A DNA stretch of 55,179 nucleotides from JAICYJ01 sp036263035 (GCA_036263035.1 DATAHR010000139.1:1-55179); one strand, 5' to 3'. Shown: positions 31,811 through 43,355, counted from the first letter of the stretch. A program made the numbers and translations. Notes: a model not told the origin generated them from the letters alone.

Positions 31811-32824
31811 ATGCGGCTCCGACTCGTGATCGTCGTCATCGCAGCCACCGCGCTCGGCGCAGGGTGCACCGCGGCTGCCCCGCCGACACGGGAAGCCCGC
31901 CTGGGAACGCTGCCGGATCGCGGGGCGGTGCTCTACTCGTGGTCGTCCGACGGGTTCCTCCTTTCGATCGAGAGCAGCGCGGTCAGGGGTCGGCAGCCGT
32001 ACCAACGCGCACAGATGACACAGACAGACCACCGGCAGGTGCTCCACGTGGCGCAGGACGGCCGCGCGGTGGTGATCAACGACTACCACGAGGACGGCCG
32101 CCAGGGGACGTACGTACGCTGGTCATCCCAGGGTCACATCCACACCGGCCGGCTGCTGCGGATCCCCGTCTCTGCTGCCGAGATCTCACTGTGCGGATCG
32201 CGCGCTGTCGTCTACGCCGCCGCCGACGGTGTGGTGACTCGTCACCTGCCAGGCAGAGCGCGGCCGATCAGCGCACCTGTCCGGCCTGCGCTGATCGAGT
32301 GCTCTCCGCGGGGGTGGATCGCAGCGCTGAACGGGCATGGAGACCTGATGATCGGATCCGAGGATGGGCTGTCCACGATCGACCCTGGAATGCGACTCAC
32401 CGGCCTTGAATGGTCGCCTGACGGCGCACGGTTGGCGGCGTGCACGGAAGCGGGAGACCTCGTGCTCCTGTCGGCCGACGGAACGCTGGAGTCGACCGTT
32501 GCCCGAACCGGCGTGCCCTGCCAGCCAGCATGGTCGCCGGACGGAAGGCGTCTCGCCTTCACCCGGGCCGGTCGCCTGCTCGTTACCTGCTCGTGCGGCG
32601 GTGAGCCGCACGTCGTGACTGCGGACGTCGGCGCGACCAGCCCGGTGTGGTCGCCAGCCGGAACGGCGATCGCGTACGGCGAGCTGTTCGCCGGCGTCAG
32701 TGCCGTCGTGTATTCGACGCGCCGGACTGTCGTCGTGGCCCATGACGGCTTTCCGTTGGCCTGGTTGGATCCCTCCGCCGCGCGCCGCGCATCCGCGCTG
32801 GCCGATTCCTACCCCTGCTGCTAG
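31811..32824 (+). CDS. Lipoprotein with WD40/TolB-like beta-propeller
   Basis: A 337-residue exported lipoprotein. The ATG at 31811 is chosen since it starts a signal peptide 'MRLRLVIVVIAATALGAGC' with lipobox L-G-A-G-C; the frame extends 45 nt upstream. The mature part has repeated 'WSPDGARLA', 'WSPDGRRLAF' and 'WSPAGTAIAY' motifs, typical of TolB/WD40-like propeller blades. Six or so Cys residues, including C-S-C in one blade and C-C at the end. Role: probably an outer-surface binding or scaffold protein. The stop overlaps the convergent disA stop by 4 bp. Confidence 0.78.
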   Translation: MRLRLVIVVIAATALGAGCTAAAPPTREARLGTLPDRGAVLYSWSSDGFLLSIESSAVRGRQPYQRAQMTQTDHRQVLHVAQDGRAVVINDYHEDGRQGTYVRWSSQGHIHTGRLLRIPVSAAEISLCGSRAVVYAAADGVVTRHLPGRARPISAPVRPALIECSPRGWIAALNGHGDLMIGSEDGLSTIDPGMRLTGLEWSPDGARLAACTEAGDLVLLSADGTLESTVARTGVPCQPAWSPDGRRLAFTRAGRLLVTCSCGGEPHVVTADVGATSPVWSPAGTAIAYGELFAGVSAVVYSTRRTVVVAHDGFPLAWLDPSAARRASALADSYPCC

Positions 32825-33915
32825 AGGTTGAGGTAGCGATCGACCAAGTTCTGCTCCTGAAGGCGGCGGAGCCCCTCCCGGATCTCGCGAGCGCGGACGG
32901 AGCCGACGCCGTCGACCTCCTCCAGCTCCTCCACCGACGCCCGAACGAACGCCTCGAGCCCGTTGAAGTAGCCCACCACGTGGTCGACGACGTGCTCGGG
33001 CAGCCGCGGGATCTTCGACAGCACCCGGTACCCCCGCGGGGCAACCGCGTAGTCCATCGGGTTGACGGTGCGCGGGTATCCCAGCGCGGCGGCCAGCTCG
33101 TCGAACTCCAGCAGCTGCTGATCGGGCAGGGAGGCGAGATGCGACAGCACCCGGTCGGCCCCGCCTGTCGCCTCGTAGATCTCGTAGTCGCGGATGAGTG
33201 CGAGCTTGTCGGCCGGCACCCACTCGGTCATCTCGTTCAGCTGGATCTTGATCAGGCGGCCCTCGACCCCCAGCTCGACCACGTTGCGCTCGATCTCGTC
33301 CACCATGCGCGTGGTCATCTCCGCGCGCTGCACCGCTGTCAGGACGTCGTCCAGCATGACGGCGCTCTGGAACTCGAGCGCGGTCAGCCGCGTCGAGATC
33401 TGCTCCAGCCGGGAGCGGTAGGTGTCGAGCGTCGTGAGCGCCTGGTTCGTCTTGGCCAGCACGGCCGGGATCTCCTCGAGCTGGTAGCGCGAGTCGCCCA
33501 CGTACACGGTGACGACGTCGCGCTGCTGGCTGATGGACACCGCCAGCGCCCCGGTCTGCTTCGCGACGCGCTCGGCGGTGCGGTGCCGCGTGCCCGTCTC
33601 GGCCGACGGGATGGTGGGATCCGGCATCAGCTGGACGTTGGCGTACACGATCCGGGTCGCGTTCGAGTTGAGGATGATCGCCCCATCCATCTTCGCCAGC
33701 TCGTAGAGCAGGTAGGGCGAGAAGGCCTGGTCGAGCCGGATCCCGCCCGAGAACAGAAACGACAGCTCGGCCGGCTCGCCGATCACGATCAGGGCGCCCT
33801 CGCTGCCGCGCAGGATGTCGTTGATCCCCTGCCGCATGGTCGTTCCCGGCGCGATCCGCCCGAGCGCATCCATCAGCTTGGGATCCTGCCGGGGGTCGGA
33901 CACCACGTCGCTCAC
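32821..33915 (-). CDS. disA: DNA integrity scanning protein, diadenylate cyclase
   Basis: Makes c-di-AMP from two ATP and scans DNA for branched structures. Seen: DAC domain (residues about 1-150) with 'KMDGAIILNSNATRIVYANVQL' (DGA motif) and 'TGTRHRTAERVAKQT' (RHR motif), a helical linker, and a C-terminal helix-hairpin-helix ('VEELEEVDGVGSVRAREIREGLRRLQE'). 364 residues, normal. GTG at 33915 overlaps the radA TGA, so radA-disA are coupled, as in Bacillus. Confidence 0.97.
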   Translation of the reverse strand: MSDVVSDPRQDPKLMDALGRIAPGTTMRQGINDILRGSEGALIVIGEPAELSFLFSGGIRLDQAFSPYLLYELAKMDGAIILNSNATRIVYANVQLMPDPTIPSAETGTRHRTAERVAKQTGALAVSISQQRDVVTVYVGDSRYQLEEIPAVLAKTNQALTTLDTYRSRLEQISTRLTALEFQSAVMLDDVLTAVQRAEMTTRMVDEIERNVVELGVEGRLIKIQLNEMTEWVPADKLALIRDYEIYEATGGADRVLSHLASLPDQQLLEFDELAAALGYPRTVNPMDYAVAPRGYRVLSKIPRLPEHVVDHVVGYFNGLEAFVRASVEELEEVDGVGSVRAREIREGLRRLQEQNLVDRYLNL

Positions 33916-35252
33916 GCGAATGCCTCCTCGATCGCCTGCTGCACGGTGGCGGCCGTACGGACGGCAACGCCTGCGACCGAAACGGTACCAGGCGGAGCGA
34001 GCGCCTCGCGGGAGCCGAGCTTGGCCGCCTCCCGCAGCCGGCGCTCGGCCTGACCGACCACACGCACGCCTCCGGTGAGGCCGATCTCGCCGAAGCAGGC
34101 AAGGCCGTCGCGCGGCGGAACGCCGCGATGGGCCGACACGATGGCGATCGCGACCGCCAGGTCGGCGGCCGGCTCGTCGACGCGGACGCCTCCGGCCACG
34201 TTGACGAAGATATCGCTCGCGCCGAGCGCGACGCCGGCATGCCGCCCCAGCACTGCGACGATCATCGAGAGCCGGTTGCGGTCGATGCCAGTGGCTGCGC
34301 GGCGGGGCATGGCGAGATCGCTGGGAGCGACCAGCGCCTGCAACTCGAGCAGGATCGGCCGACTGCCCTCGATCGCCGGCAGCAGCACGGAGCCCGGGCC
34401 GGCCGGCCCGTCGCACGCGAACGCGGCGGACGGGTCGGAGACGGGCTCGAGCCCGCGATCCGTCATCTCGAAGATGCCGATCTCGTTCGTCGAGCCGAAC
34501 CGGTTCTTGACCGCGCGGAGTACGCGCAGAAAGCGGTAGCGGTCGCCCTCCAGCTGCAGTACGGCGTCGACCAGGTGCTCGAGCACGCGCGGGCCGGCGA
34601 CGGCGCCCTCCTTGGTGACGTGCCCGACCAGCACGATCGTGACGCCGTGCCCCTTTGCCACGCGGAGCAGGCGGTCGGCCGCCTCGCGCACCTGGGCCAC
34701 GCTCCCGGCCGCGGACGAGAGCTCTGCCGAGCAGAGCGTCTGCACGGAGTCGATCACGCACACCTCCGGGCGGACGGCCGCGATCGTCTCGCACACCGTC
34801 TCGAGCTCGGTCTCGGCCAGGATCGCGATGTGGTCGACGGCTCCGATGCGCTCCGCCCGCATCCGCACCTGCGCGGGGGATTCCTCTCCCGAGACCAGCA
34901 GCGTCGAGCGGCCGGCCTGGCCGATCGCACCCAGCGCCTGGAGCAGCAGCGAGCTCTTGCCGACTCCGGGCTCACCGCCGACCAGGACGAGCGAGCCGGA
35001 GACGAGGCCGCCGCCGAGCACCCGGTCGAACTCCGCGCTCCCGGTGGAGATGCGGCGGGCGCCGTCGAGCTCGACCTCAGCCAGCGGCCGCGGCTCCCGG
35101 CGCGCGGGACGCTTGGCGCCGTTCGCGGCGGCCCGCTCGCGCACCTCCTCGACCAGCGTGTTCCACTCGCCGCAGCCGGTGCAGCGACCGAGCCAGCGCG
35201 GGCTCTCAAAGCCGCAAGCGGTGCAGGTGAAGGCGGTAAGGGTGCGTGCCAT
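33912..35252 (-). CDS. radA: DNA repair protein RadA (Sms)
   Basis: RecA-like ATPase that helps branch migration in recombination. Seen: N-terminal zinc finger (Cys-10, 13, 24, 27), Walker A GGEPGVGKSS (93-102 region, Lys-99), Walker B 'EVCVIDSVQTLCS', the RadA-specific KNRFG motif, and a C-terminal Lon-protease-like domain ('FVNVAGGVRVDEPAADLAVAIAIVSAHRG'). ATG at 35252 is the family start; TAGTGG lies 7 nt before it. 446 residues. Confidence 0.97.
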   Translation of the reverse strand: MARTLTAFTCTACGFESPRWLGRCTGCGEWNTLVEEVRERAAANGAKRPARREPRPLAEVELDGARRISTGSAEFDRVLGGGLVSGSLVLVGGEPGVGKSSLLLQALGAIGQAGRSTLLVSGEESPAQVRMRAERIGAVDHIAILAETELETVCETIAAVRPEVCVIDSVQTLCSAELSSAAGSVAQVREAADRLLRVAKGHGVTIVLVGHVTKEGAVAGPRVLEHLVDAVLQLEGDRYRFLRVLRAVKNRFGSTNEIGIFEMTDRGLEPVSDPSAAFACDGPAGPGSVLLPAIEGSRPILLELQALVAPSDLAMPRRAATGIDRNRLSMIVAVLGRHAGVALGASDIFVNVAGGVRVDEPAADLAVAIAIVSAHRGVPPRDGLACFGEIGLTGGVRVVGQAERRLREAAKLGSREALAPPGTVSVAGVAVRTAATVQQAIEEAFA

Positions 35253-35301
35253 GGAGGGCCCACTAGTGTGGCAGCGGCCGCGGACGCCGCCCGGCTCGCG
35301 G

Positions 35302-38300
35302 CTATTCCGTGGAGACGCCCTGATCACCCTGCATCCCGACCGGCACGACGGCGCGGAAGCACCAGCGGGCGTCGCGGCGCAGGCGGGCTGCCTCGGCCGC
35401 CTCGGCCGGCTGCCCCGATGCGCGCAGCTCCTGTTCGTATGCGCCGAGCAGCTCCCCGACGTCCCGCTCTCCGTCGGCGTCGAGGGGCTCGAGGGCCACG
35501 CGCGCAGCAGCGGCGAAGCGCCGGCGGATGGCCGTCTCGTCCAATCCACGCTCCGGCTCGTGGCGCAGATAGACCACGCCGCCCGTCATGCCCGCGAAGG
35601 CCCACGGCCCGACGTCGCCGAGCACCACGGCCCGGCCGGCGGTCATGTACTCGAATGCGAAGCCCTTGATCTGCGCCGCGGCCGCCGCCGGCCGCGACCG
35701 CACCGGCCAGCGCGGCTCGCCGCCGATCACCATGTCGGCGCCGGACAGGCGGATGCCTGCGCGGGCGTCGGCCTCTCCCTGCACGATCAGCAGGCCCTCC
35801 TGCGCGCCATACGCGAACCCCTTCCCCACGTGGCCGCCTCGCAGCACGCCGTCGGCATCCGGCGCCTTGAGGACGACCACGCGAGCGCCGCACGCGCCCT
35901 TCGCCGTTCCATCCTGCGCCCCGCCGCGCACGCGCACCGAGAGCCCCGCCGGCGCGAATGCCGCGAGCCCGGAGCCGGCCACGCTGCCGGTTGCCACGTC
36001 GACCTCCGCCGTGCGGGCGTCGAACCCGGGCTCGAGCACGGTCTGCGCGAAGGCGGTGAGCAGCGCACGATCGCTGCCCGACGCCACCGCCGGCAGCTGC
36101 ACGACCTGCTCCCGTGCCGCCCGCAGCCTGCCGGCCAGGACATGCGTGAGCGCCGGCGTGCGGCAGCCGGGCCGGCGGGGGCGCGACGGTGCGGCCGGCT
36201 CCAGCATCGGCGCGAGGTCGATCCGGTCGCGGCCGCGAGCCTGCACCAGCAGGTCCGACCTGCCCACCAGCTCCTGCGCCGAGGAGCCGCCGAGGCCGGC
36301 GACCAGCCGTCGCAGCTCGGCGGCCGTCTGGTCGAAGAAGCGCCACAGCCTGGTCACACCGTCCGCGGGCTCGACGGGTGTGAACCGCTTCAGACCGCGC
36401 GCCGCGGCCTCGTTCTCGTCCTCGATCTGCGTGGCGATGCCGACGTGGCAGGTGTCCGCCTGGCACGCTCGGCAGACGGTACAGCCGAGGGCGACCATCG
36501 ACATGGTGCCGAAGCCGGTCCGGTTGGCGCCGAGCAGCATGAGCTTGAGGACGTCAGCCGCGGTGCGGACGCCGCCGTCGGCCCACAGCTCGACACCGTC
36601 GCGGAGCCCGGCCTCGCTGAGCGCCCGGTGGGCGAGCACGAGGCCCAGGTCGCTGGGCAGGCCGGCGTGTCGCAGCGCGTGGCGCCGCGCGGCGCCGGTG
36701 CCGCCGTCGTAGCCCGACAGCGTGATCACGTCCGCGCCGGCCTTGGCGATGCCGACGGCGATGGTGCCGATGCCGCTGACCACGGGCACCTTCACGCCGA
36801 CGCGCACGTCCGGGTTGCTCGCCCGCAGCTCCTCGACGATCTGGGCCAGGTCTTCGATCGAATAGAGGTCGTGGTTGTTCGACGGGGAGATCAGGTCGAC
36901 GCCGGGCGAGGCGGACCGGGCGGCGGCGACGCGGGCGGTGACCTTGCTCCCCGGCAGGTGGCCGCCCTCCCCCGGCTTCGCGCCCTGGCCGATCTTGATC
37001 TCGATCATGCGGCAGGACGCGAGCATGCGGGCGTTCACGCCGAAGCGGCCGCTGGCCACCTGCTGCGCGCGGTTGCGCGGGCTCCAGCCGATCAGCTCGG
37101 GCAGCTCGCCGCCCTCGCCGTTCATCGCGATGATGTCGAGGCGGGTCGCGGCGGCGAGGTAGGCGCGAAAGGCCGCCTCGCCCTGGGAGCCGAAGGACAT
37201 GGCGCTGATCACGAAGGGCAGCGCGTGGTCTCCGACCCGCAGGTCGACAGACTCCGGGTCGCGTGCCGGACGTGTGCGCAGATCGAGCAGATGGCGGAGC
37301 GCCACCGGGTGCTCACGCTCGACATCCGTTGCCTGATCGGAGAACGAGACGTAATCGCCGCGGCCGTCGGCAACCGCGCCGGCCGCCTTCCACAGCTTCG
37401 GCGCCATCCGGAAAACCTGGCGGGGGCGGTCCGCCCGCGCCGGCCGGCGCGGCGGCAGGCTGCCCGGCAGCAGCGCGGGACACGGGAACTCCCGGGCCGC
37501 GTCGGGGTGCAGGCCGATCGAGGCGAAGGCCGGGCCGTAGCCGGCAAGCTCGTGCGTGCCCATCGTGGAGAGCACCTTCTCGAGGCCCTTCTCGAGCGCC
37601 GCCTGCAGCCGCCGCCAGCGCGCCGGCCCGGCCAGCGACCAGAGCGCGTAGGGCTCGACCGCGGCGGCGCCGGTGCCGAGTGCGACGGCGATGTCGTGCA
37701 GGTTGCGGAGGCCGCCGGCCGCCAGCGCGACGGATGCGCGCCGGTGCAGCCTGCGGTCGCGCAGCCGGCGGGTGACCATTGCCAGCGCCAGGTGCGGGTC
37801 GAGGTCGGCGCCGAGCCGGTCGTCGAGCAGGATCAGCGCCGCGCCGTCGAGGACGGCCGCCTCCGCGGCGTCGGCGACGTCGTGGCGGAGAGGCAGGCGG
37901 AGCCAGGGCAGGCCGTCGGGCGAGGGCAGCAGCGGGGAGTCGAGCTGCCACATGGACGCGGGCGCCCCCGGCGCGGGACGCCGGCCGGCGAGCCCGCGGA
38001 GGGAGAACTGCTCGCGCTCGCGATCGCGGTCGATGGCCGGATTGGTGACGACGGCGACCTCCTCCTTGAAGTGATCGGAGACGGTTGCGCCGTCGTCGAA
38101 CACGGCCAGCGGGCCGTCGTAGCCGAGGGAGCCGATCGGCTCCTCACCGGTGTCGGCCATGGACTCGAGCATGGCCAGGTCGTCGCGGGTAAAGGCGTGG
38201 TCGGCCGGCTCGACCGGGGCAAAGGCGGGGCGGCCGAGGCGGGGGCGGGTGAACCGCGAGCGGCGAGCCGCGCCGGCCAGGGACGTCGAGAGGGAGGGTT

Positions 38301-39378
38301 GACGAGCCCCCGGCCGGCGCAGATCGATCAGCACCCGCTCACCGGGTGCAAGCGGTGCGGGCTCGTCGTCGAGCTCGCTGACGTTGAGCACGCCCGGCTC
38401 CGACGACAGCCACAGCTCGCCGGGCGTGCGCATCCGCCAGAGCGGGCGCAGCCCGAGTCGGTCGACCGCGGCGCAGAGCGTGTCACCGCTGCGGGCGAGC
38501 AGGGCGGCGGGCCCCTGGGCGACGGGGCCGATGACGGCGCGGTGGTAGCGGTCGAGGGGCGTCGCGGGGCGGACCGGCGGCAGCAGCATGGCGAGCACCT
38601 CGGCCAGGTTGAGGCCGCGGTCGAGCAGGAGGGCGACCAGCAGGTCGAGGTCCTGGGTATCGCTCGCACCCGGGAGAGGGCCGGCGCCGAGGCCGGGCAG
38701 CTCGAGGCGCAGCCGGCGGATGGTGTTGATCTCGCCGTTGTGGGCGATGCGACCGAAGGGCTGCACGCGCTCGAAGGCGGGGAGCGTGTTGGTGGAGTAG
38801 CGGCTGTGGGCGACGGCCACGCGGGTGCCGAACAGCGGGTGCTGGAGGTCGCGGGCGAACGCGGTCAGGGTGCCGGGGTCGCCGAGCACCTTGTAGACGC
38901 AGCTGCTTCGAGAGAGGGAGGCGACGTGGATGCCGGCGCGCTCGAGCGCAAGCCACGCCTGCAGGAGCGAGGCATCCTCGGGGACGAGCAGGGCCGCCTG
39001 CCAGAGCGCCGGCGTGCCATCGCGGCCGTCTGGGCCGATCGCAGAGGGGTCGACGTCCTGCTCGAGCAGGGCCAGCAGCTCGAGCCCGGTCGCGCGGAGT
39101 GCCTGCTCCGGGTCCTCCGCGGCCAGGTGGGCAACCGCGAAGGCCCGGCTGTCCACGACGTCGCTTCGCAGGCGGTCGCGCCAGAGCCTGCGGGGGATAT
39201 CGACCTGGACGCCGCAGCCGTCGCCCTCACCGCCCGTGCCGCCGGCACGGTGCGCCATTCGCTCGAGCGCAGCCACCGCGTGGCGCAGAGGCCACGCCGA
39301 GGCGCGGCCGTTGCGGGCCACCACCGCGGCAAGCGCACAGGCGTCGTGCTCGGGCTGAGCTGTCCGGTTCGTCGGCAA
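35302..39378 (-). CDS. gltB: Glutamate synthase, large subunit
   Basis: Transfers the amide of glutamine to 2-oxoglutarate. Layout: class II glutamine amidotransferase domain with nucleophile Cys-14 ('EHDACALAAVV'; the first 13 residues would be cut off), central domain, FMN-binding synthase domain ('SFGSQGEAAFRAYL', 'GQGAKPGEGGHLPGSKV'), 3Fe-4S ligands in 'CTVCRACQADTCHVGIATQ' (about residues 960-980), and C-terminal GxGxG beta-helix. At 1358 residues it is about 150 shorter than usual. TTG at 39378 is the only option: an in-frame TGA lies 12 nt upstream. No gltD is present in the window, so the small subunit must be elsewhere or a different electron donor is used. Confidence 0.96.
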   Translation of the reverse strand: MPTNRTAQPEHDACALAAVVARNGRASAWPLRHAVAALERMAHRAGGTGGEGDGCGVQVDIPRRLWRDRLRSDVVDSRAFAVAHLAAEDPEQALRATGLELLALLEQDVDPSAIGPDGRDGTPALWQAALLVPEDASLLQAWLALERAGIHVASLSRSSCVYKVLGDPGTLTAFARDLQHPLFGTRVAVAHSRYSTNTLPAFERVQPFGRIAHNGEINTIRRLRLELPGLGAGPLPGASDTQDLDLLVALLLDRGLNLAEVLAMLLPPVRPATPLDRYHRAVIGPVAQGPAALLARSGDTLCAAVDRLGLRPLWRMRTPGELWLSSEPGVLNVSELDDEPAPLAPGERVLIDLRRPGARQPSLSTSLAGAARRSRFTRPRLGRPAFAPVEPADHAFTRDDLAMLESMADTGEEPIGSLGYDGPLAVFDDGATVSDHFKEEVAVVTNPAIDRDREREQFSLRGLAGRRPAPGAPASMWQLDSPLLPSPDGLPWLRLPLRHDVADAAEAAVLDGAALILLDDRLGADLDPHLALAMVTRRLRDRRLHRRASVALAAGGLRNLHDIAVALGTGAAAVEPYALWSLAGPARWRRLQAALEKGLEKVLSTMGTHELAGYGPAFASIGLHPDAAREFPCPALLPGSLPPRRPARADRPRQVFRMAPKLWKAAGAVADGRGDYVSFSDQATDVEREHPVALRHLLDLRTRPARDPESVDLRVGDHALPFVISAMSFGSQGEAAFRAYLAAATRLDIIAMNGEGGELPELIGWSPRNRAQQVASGRFGVNARMLASCRMIEIKIGQGAKPGEGGHLPGSKVTARVAAARSASPGVDLISPSNNHDLYSIEDLAQIVEELRASNPDVRVGVKVPVVSGIGTIAVGIAKAGADVITLSGYDGGTGAARRHALRHAGLPSDLGLVLAHRALSEAGLRDGVELWADGGVRTAADVLKLMLLGANRTGFGTMSMVALGCTVCRACQADTCHVGIATQIEDENEAAARGLKRFTPVEPADGVTRLWRFFDQTAAELRRLVAGLGGSSAQELVGRSDLLVQARGRDRIDLAPMLEPAAPSRPRRPGCRTPALTHVLAGRLRAAREQVVQLPAVASGSDRALLTAFAQTVLEPGFDARTAEVDVATGSVAGSGLAAFAPAGLSVRVRGGAQDGTAKGACGARVVVLKAPDADGVLRGGHVGKGFAYGAQEGLLIVQGEADARAGIRLSGADMVIGGEPRWPVRSRPAAAAAQIKGFAFEYMTAGRAVVLGDVGPWAFAGMTGGVVYLRHEPERGLDETAIRRRFAAAARVALEPLDADGERDVGELLGAYEQELRASGQPAEAAEAARLRRDARWCFRAVVPVGMQGDQGVSTE

Positions 39379-39389
39379 GGAGGTAGTGA

Positions 39390-39436
39390 ATCATATGAGT
39401 CGTCACAACGCAACTTGTGAAACACTTGTTACGACT
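39390..39436 (-). promoter_or_regulatory. gltB promoter with inverted-repeat operator
   Basis: TATGAT (39395-39390 on the minus strand) lies 11 nt before the gltB TTG. Directly upstream is an 11-bp inverted repeat, AGTCGTCACAA (39398-39408) and TTGTTACGACT (39426-39436), with 10 of 11 pairs and a 17-nt spacer, covering the -35 position. No good -35 box is visible, which fits a promoter that depends on an activator or is closed by a repressor. Confidence 0.5.
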
Positions 39437-39516
39437 CGCGAGCGTTCCGTGACCAACGAACACGTCCCGAACGGGTCACAGCGGCCGTAACGGTGTCAAA
39501 GACCCCACGTGCGGTC

Positions 39517-39642
39517 GTGACGGCGGCGTGACTCACCTGTGACACGCGAGGCCCCAACCAGAGCCAAACCGCTTCCTCACCCGAATTATTGGAGTCAAAG
39601 CCCCACCGGGTGGGCGTGACCGTGGCGTGACGGTTTCGTGAC
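39517..39642 (-). repeat. Repeated intergenic element, copy 2, with a second GTCAC array
   Basis: Read on the minus strand: GTCAC boxes at 39642-39638, 39631-39627 and 39620-39616 (11-bp period), 21 nt, then CTCCAATAATTCGGGTG (39594-39578), exactly as in copy 1 at 5785-5849. A further triple of GTCAC boxes, also 11 bp apart, follows at 39543-39517. The element points towards gltB, whose start is 200 nt downstream. The rest of the 372-bp gap (39379-39750) holds more isolated GTCAC words and the gltB operator; I see no protein gene in it. Confidence 0.7.
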
Positions 39643-39750
39643 GGGTTGGCCGGCGCCGAAATCGCACGCGGATCGTTACGTCGTCGTTGCGGGATCGAGA
39701 CGTTCGGCGCCTGCGGTCGAGCGCCTGTCGCCGCCGTGCTCGCCGGGGCG

Positions 39751-39870
39751 CTACTTCCCCCTGAGCCGGTTCCACCACTCCCGGATGCGCTCGCCCAGCG
39801 GGCGCTTCGGGCGCGGCGGCTGCACCGGCTCGTGCATCCCGCTCGGCTCGTTGAGAGGTTCCTCGCTCAT
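39751..39870 (-). CDS. Small basic-tailed protein (39 aa)
   Basis: ATG at 39870, TAG at 39751-39753. The product starts MSEEPLNEPSGMHEPVQPP and ends RIREWWNRLRGK: an acidic, Pro-rich head and an amphipathic Arg/Trp-rich tail that could bind a membrane surface or nucleic acid. TACCGT (39883-39878) lies 7 nt before the ATG, the local leaderless pattern. It follows the RpiR regulator gene by 16 nt. Not recognised; a real small gene is likely but unproven. Confidence 0.5.
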   Translation of the reverse strand: MSEEPLNEPSGMHEPVQPPRPKRPLGERIREWWNRLRGK

Positions 39871-39886
39871 GTGACAGACGGTACCC

Positions 39887-40741
39887 CTAGTACGTGCCGA
39901 ACTGCTTCCACAAGCGCTCGGCGAGATCCCGCCTCTTGCTGACCCGGCCCGACCGCGCCGCGATCGCCGCCGCGAGCGCCTCGATCAGCACGATCCCCGG
40001 AGCCGCCGTGTCGAACTCCCCCGCCTCCGCCGGCGCGCAGGCCAGCACGTGCGTCGCCAGATCGGCGCCCGGAGCCATCAGGTCGTCGGTCACCAGCACC
40101 ACCGGCGCGCCCGCCTCGTGAAAGCTCTGGATCACCTGCTTCGTCACCCTCGCATAGCGACGGAACGTGAACGCGACCAGGCGATCGCCGGGCTCCAGGT
40201 CGATCAGCTGATCGGCGATGCCGGGCTCGCCGGCGGCGATCGGCCACGTGTTCGAGAGCAGCGGGTTCAGCAGGTAGTACGCGTACTCCGCGAGCGCCGC
40301 CGACTTGCGGTGGCCGAAGATGCCGATCTTGCCGCTCCCCTTCGCGAGCAGCGCCACCGCTGCCGCGAACTGCTCGCGATCCACCCCTCCGCGCATCGCC
40401 TCCAGATCCGCCCGCGCGCGCGTCGCCACGGCGTCGACCATGTCGCCGCGTCCGCTCTCCTCCCGCACGACGGACAGCCGCGCCACCGCCTCACCGCGGA
40501 GTGCCTCATGCAGCTCCGCGAACCCCGAGAAGCCGACACGGTTCGAGAACCGGACCACCGCCGCCTTGCTGACCCCCGTCTGCGCCGCCAGCGACTCCGC
40601 CGTCTCGAACGGCGCATGGGCAGGATGGTCGAGCAGGTGGTGCGCGATGCGCCGGTCGTTCGGCGAGAGCTGATCCAGGTGCCGCCGGATGCGGTCGGCG
40701 ACGGAGGTCACGGAGCCACGCGGTCGGACATCGCGCTGCAT
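39887..40741 (-). CDS. MurR/RpiR family transcriptional regulator
   Basis: A 284-residue sugar-phosphate-responsive regulator. Seen: N-terminal HTH_6 domain ('RRHLDQLSPNDRRIAHHLLDHPAHAPFETAESLAAQTGVSKAAVVRFSNRVGF', key pattern ...S..T..R..), then a SIS domain ('GSGKIGIFGHRKSAALAEYAYYLL', 'GDRLVAFTFRRYARVTKQVIQSFHEAGAPVVLVTD') that binds phosphosugars. The start is uncertain: ATG at 40741, or a GTG about 30 nt further in. A strong hairpin (40750-40781) lies directly upstream, leaving little room for a promoter. Confidence 0.88.
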   Translation of the reverse strand: MQRDVRPRGSVTSVADRIRRHLDQLSPNDRRIAHHLLDHPAHAPFETAESLAAQTGVSKAAVVRFSNRVGFSGFAELHEALRGEAVARLSVVREESGRGDMVDAVATRARADLEAMRGGVDREQFAAAVALLAKGSGKIGIFGHRKSAALAEYAYYLLNPLLSNTWPIAAGEPGIADQLIDLEPGDRLVAFTFRRYARVTKQVIQSFHEAGAPVVLVTDDLMAPGADLATHVLACAPAEAGEFDTAAPGIVLIEALAAAIAARSGRVSKRRDLAERLWKQFGTY

Positions 40742-40749
40742 GTTAACGA

Positions 40750-40781
40750 CGAGAGGGCGCCCCAAACGGGACGCCCTCTCG
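40750..40781 (-). terminator. Hairpin terminator after clpC
   Basis: CGAGAGGGCG (40750-40759) and CGCCCTCTCG (40772-40781), 10 bp perfect, extended inwards by CCC/GGG around an AAAC loop. It lies 22 nt after the clpC stop on the minus strand and 9 nt before the RpiR start codon. Confidence 0.7.
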
Positions 40782-40802
40782 CGTACATCGGGTCGGGGGC
40801 CG

Positions 40803-43355
<2,553 letters not shown>

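Noticed and set aside
34612..39420. 1602-codon open frame on the plus strand
   Set aside because: It lies antisense to gltB and radA, whose products have complete family motifs. Long antisense frames are expected in high-GC coding DNA, and its translation is rich in Arg, Ala, Gly and His with no domain.
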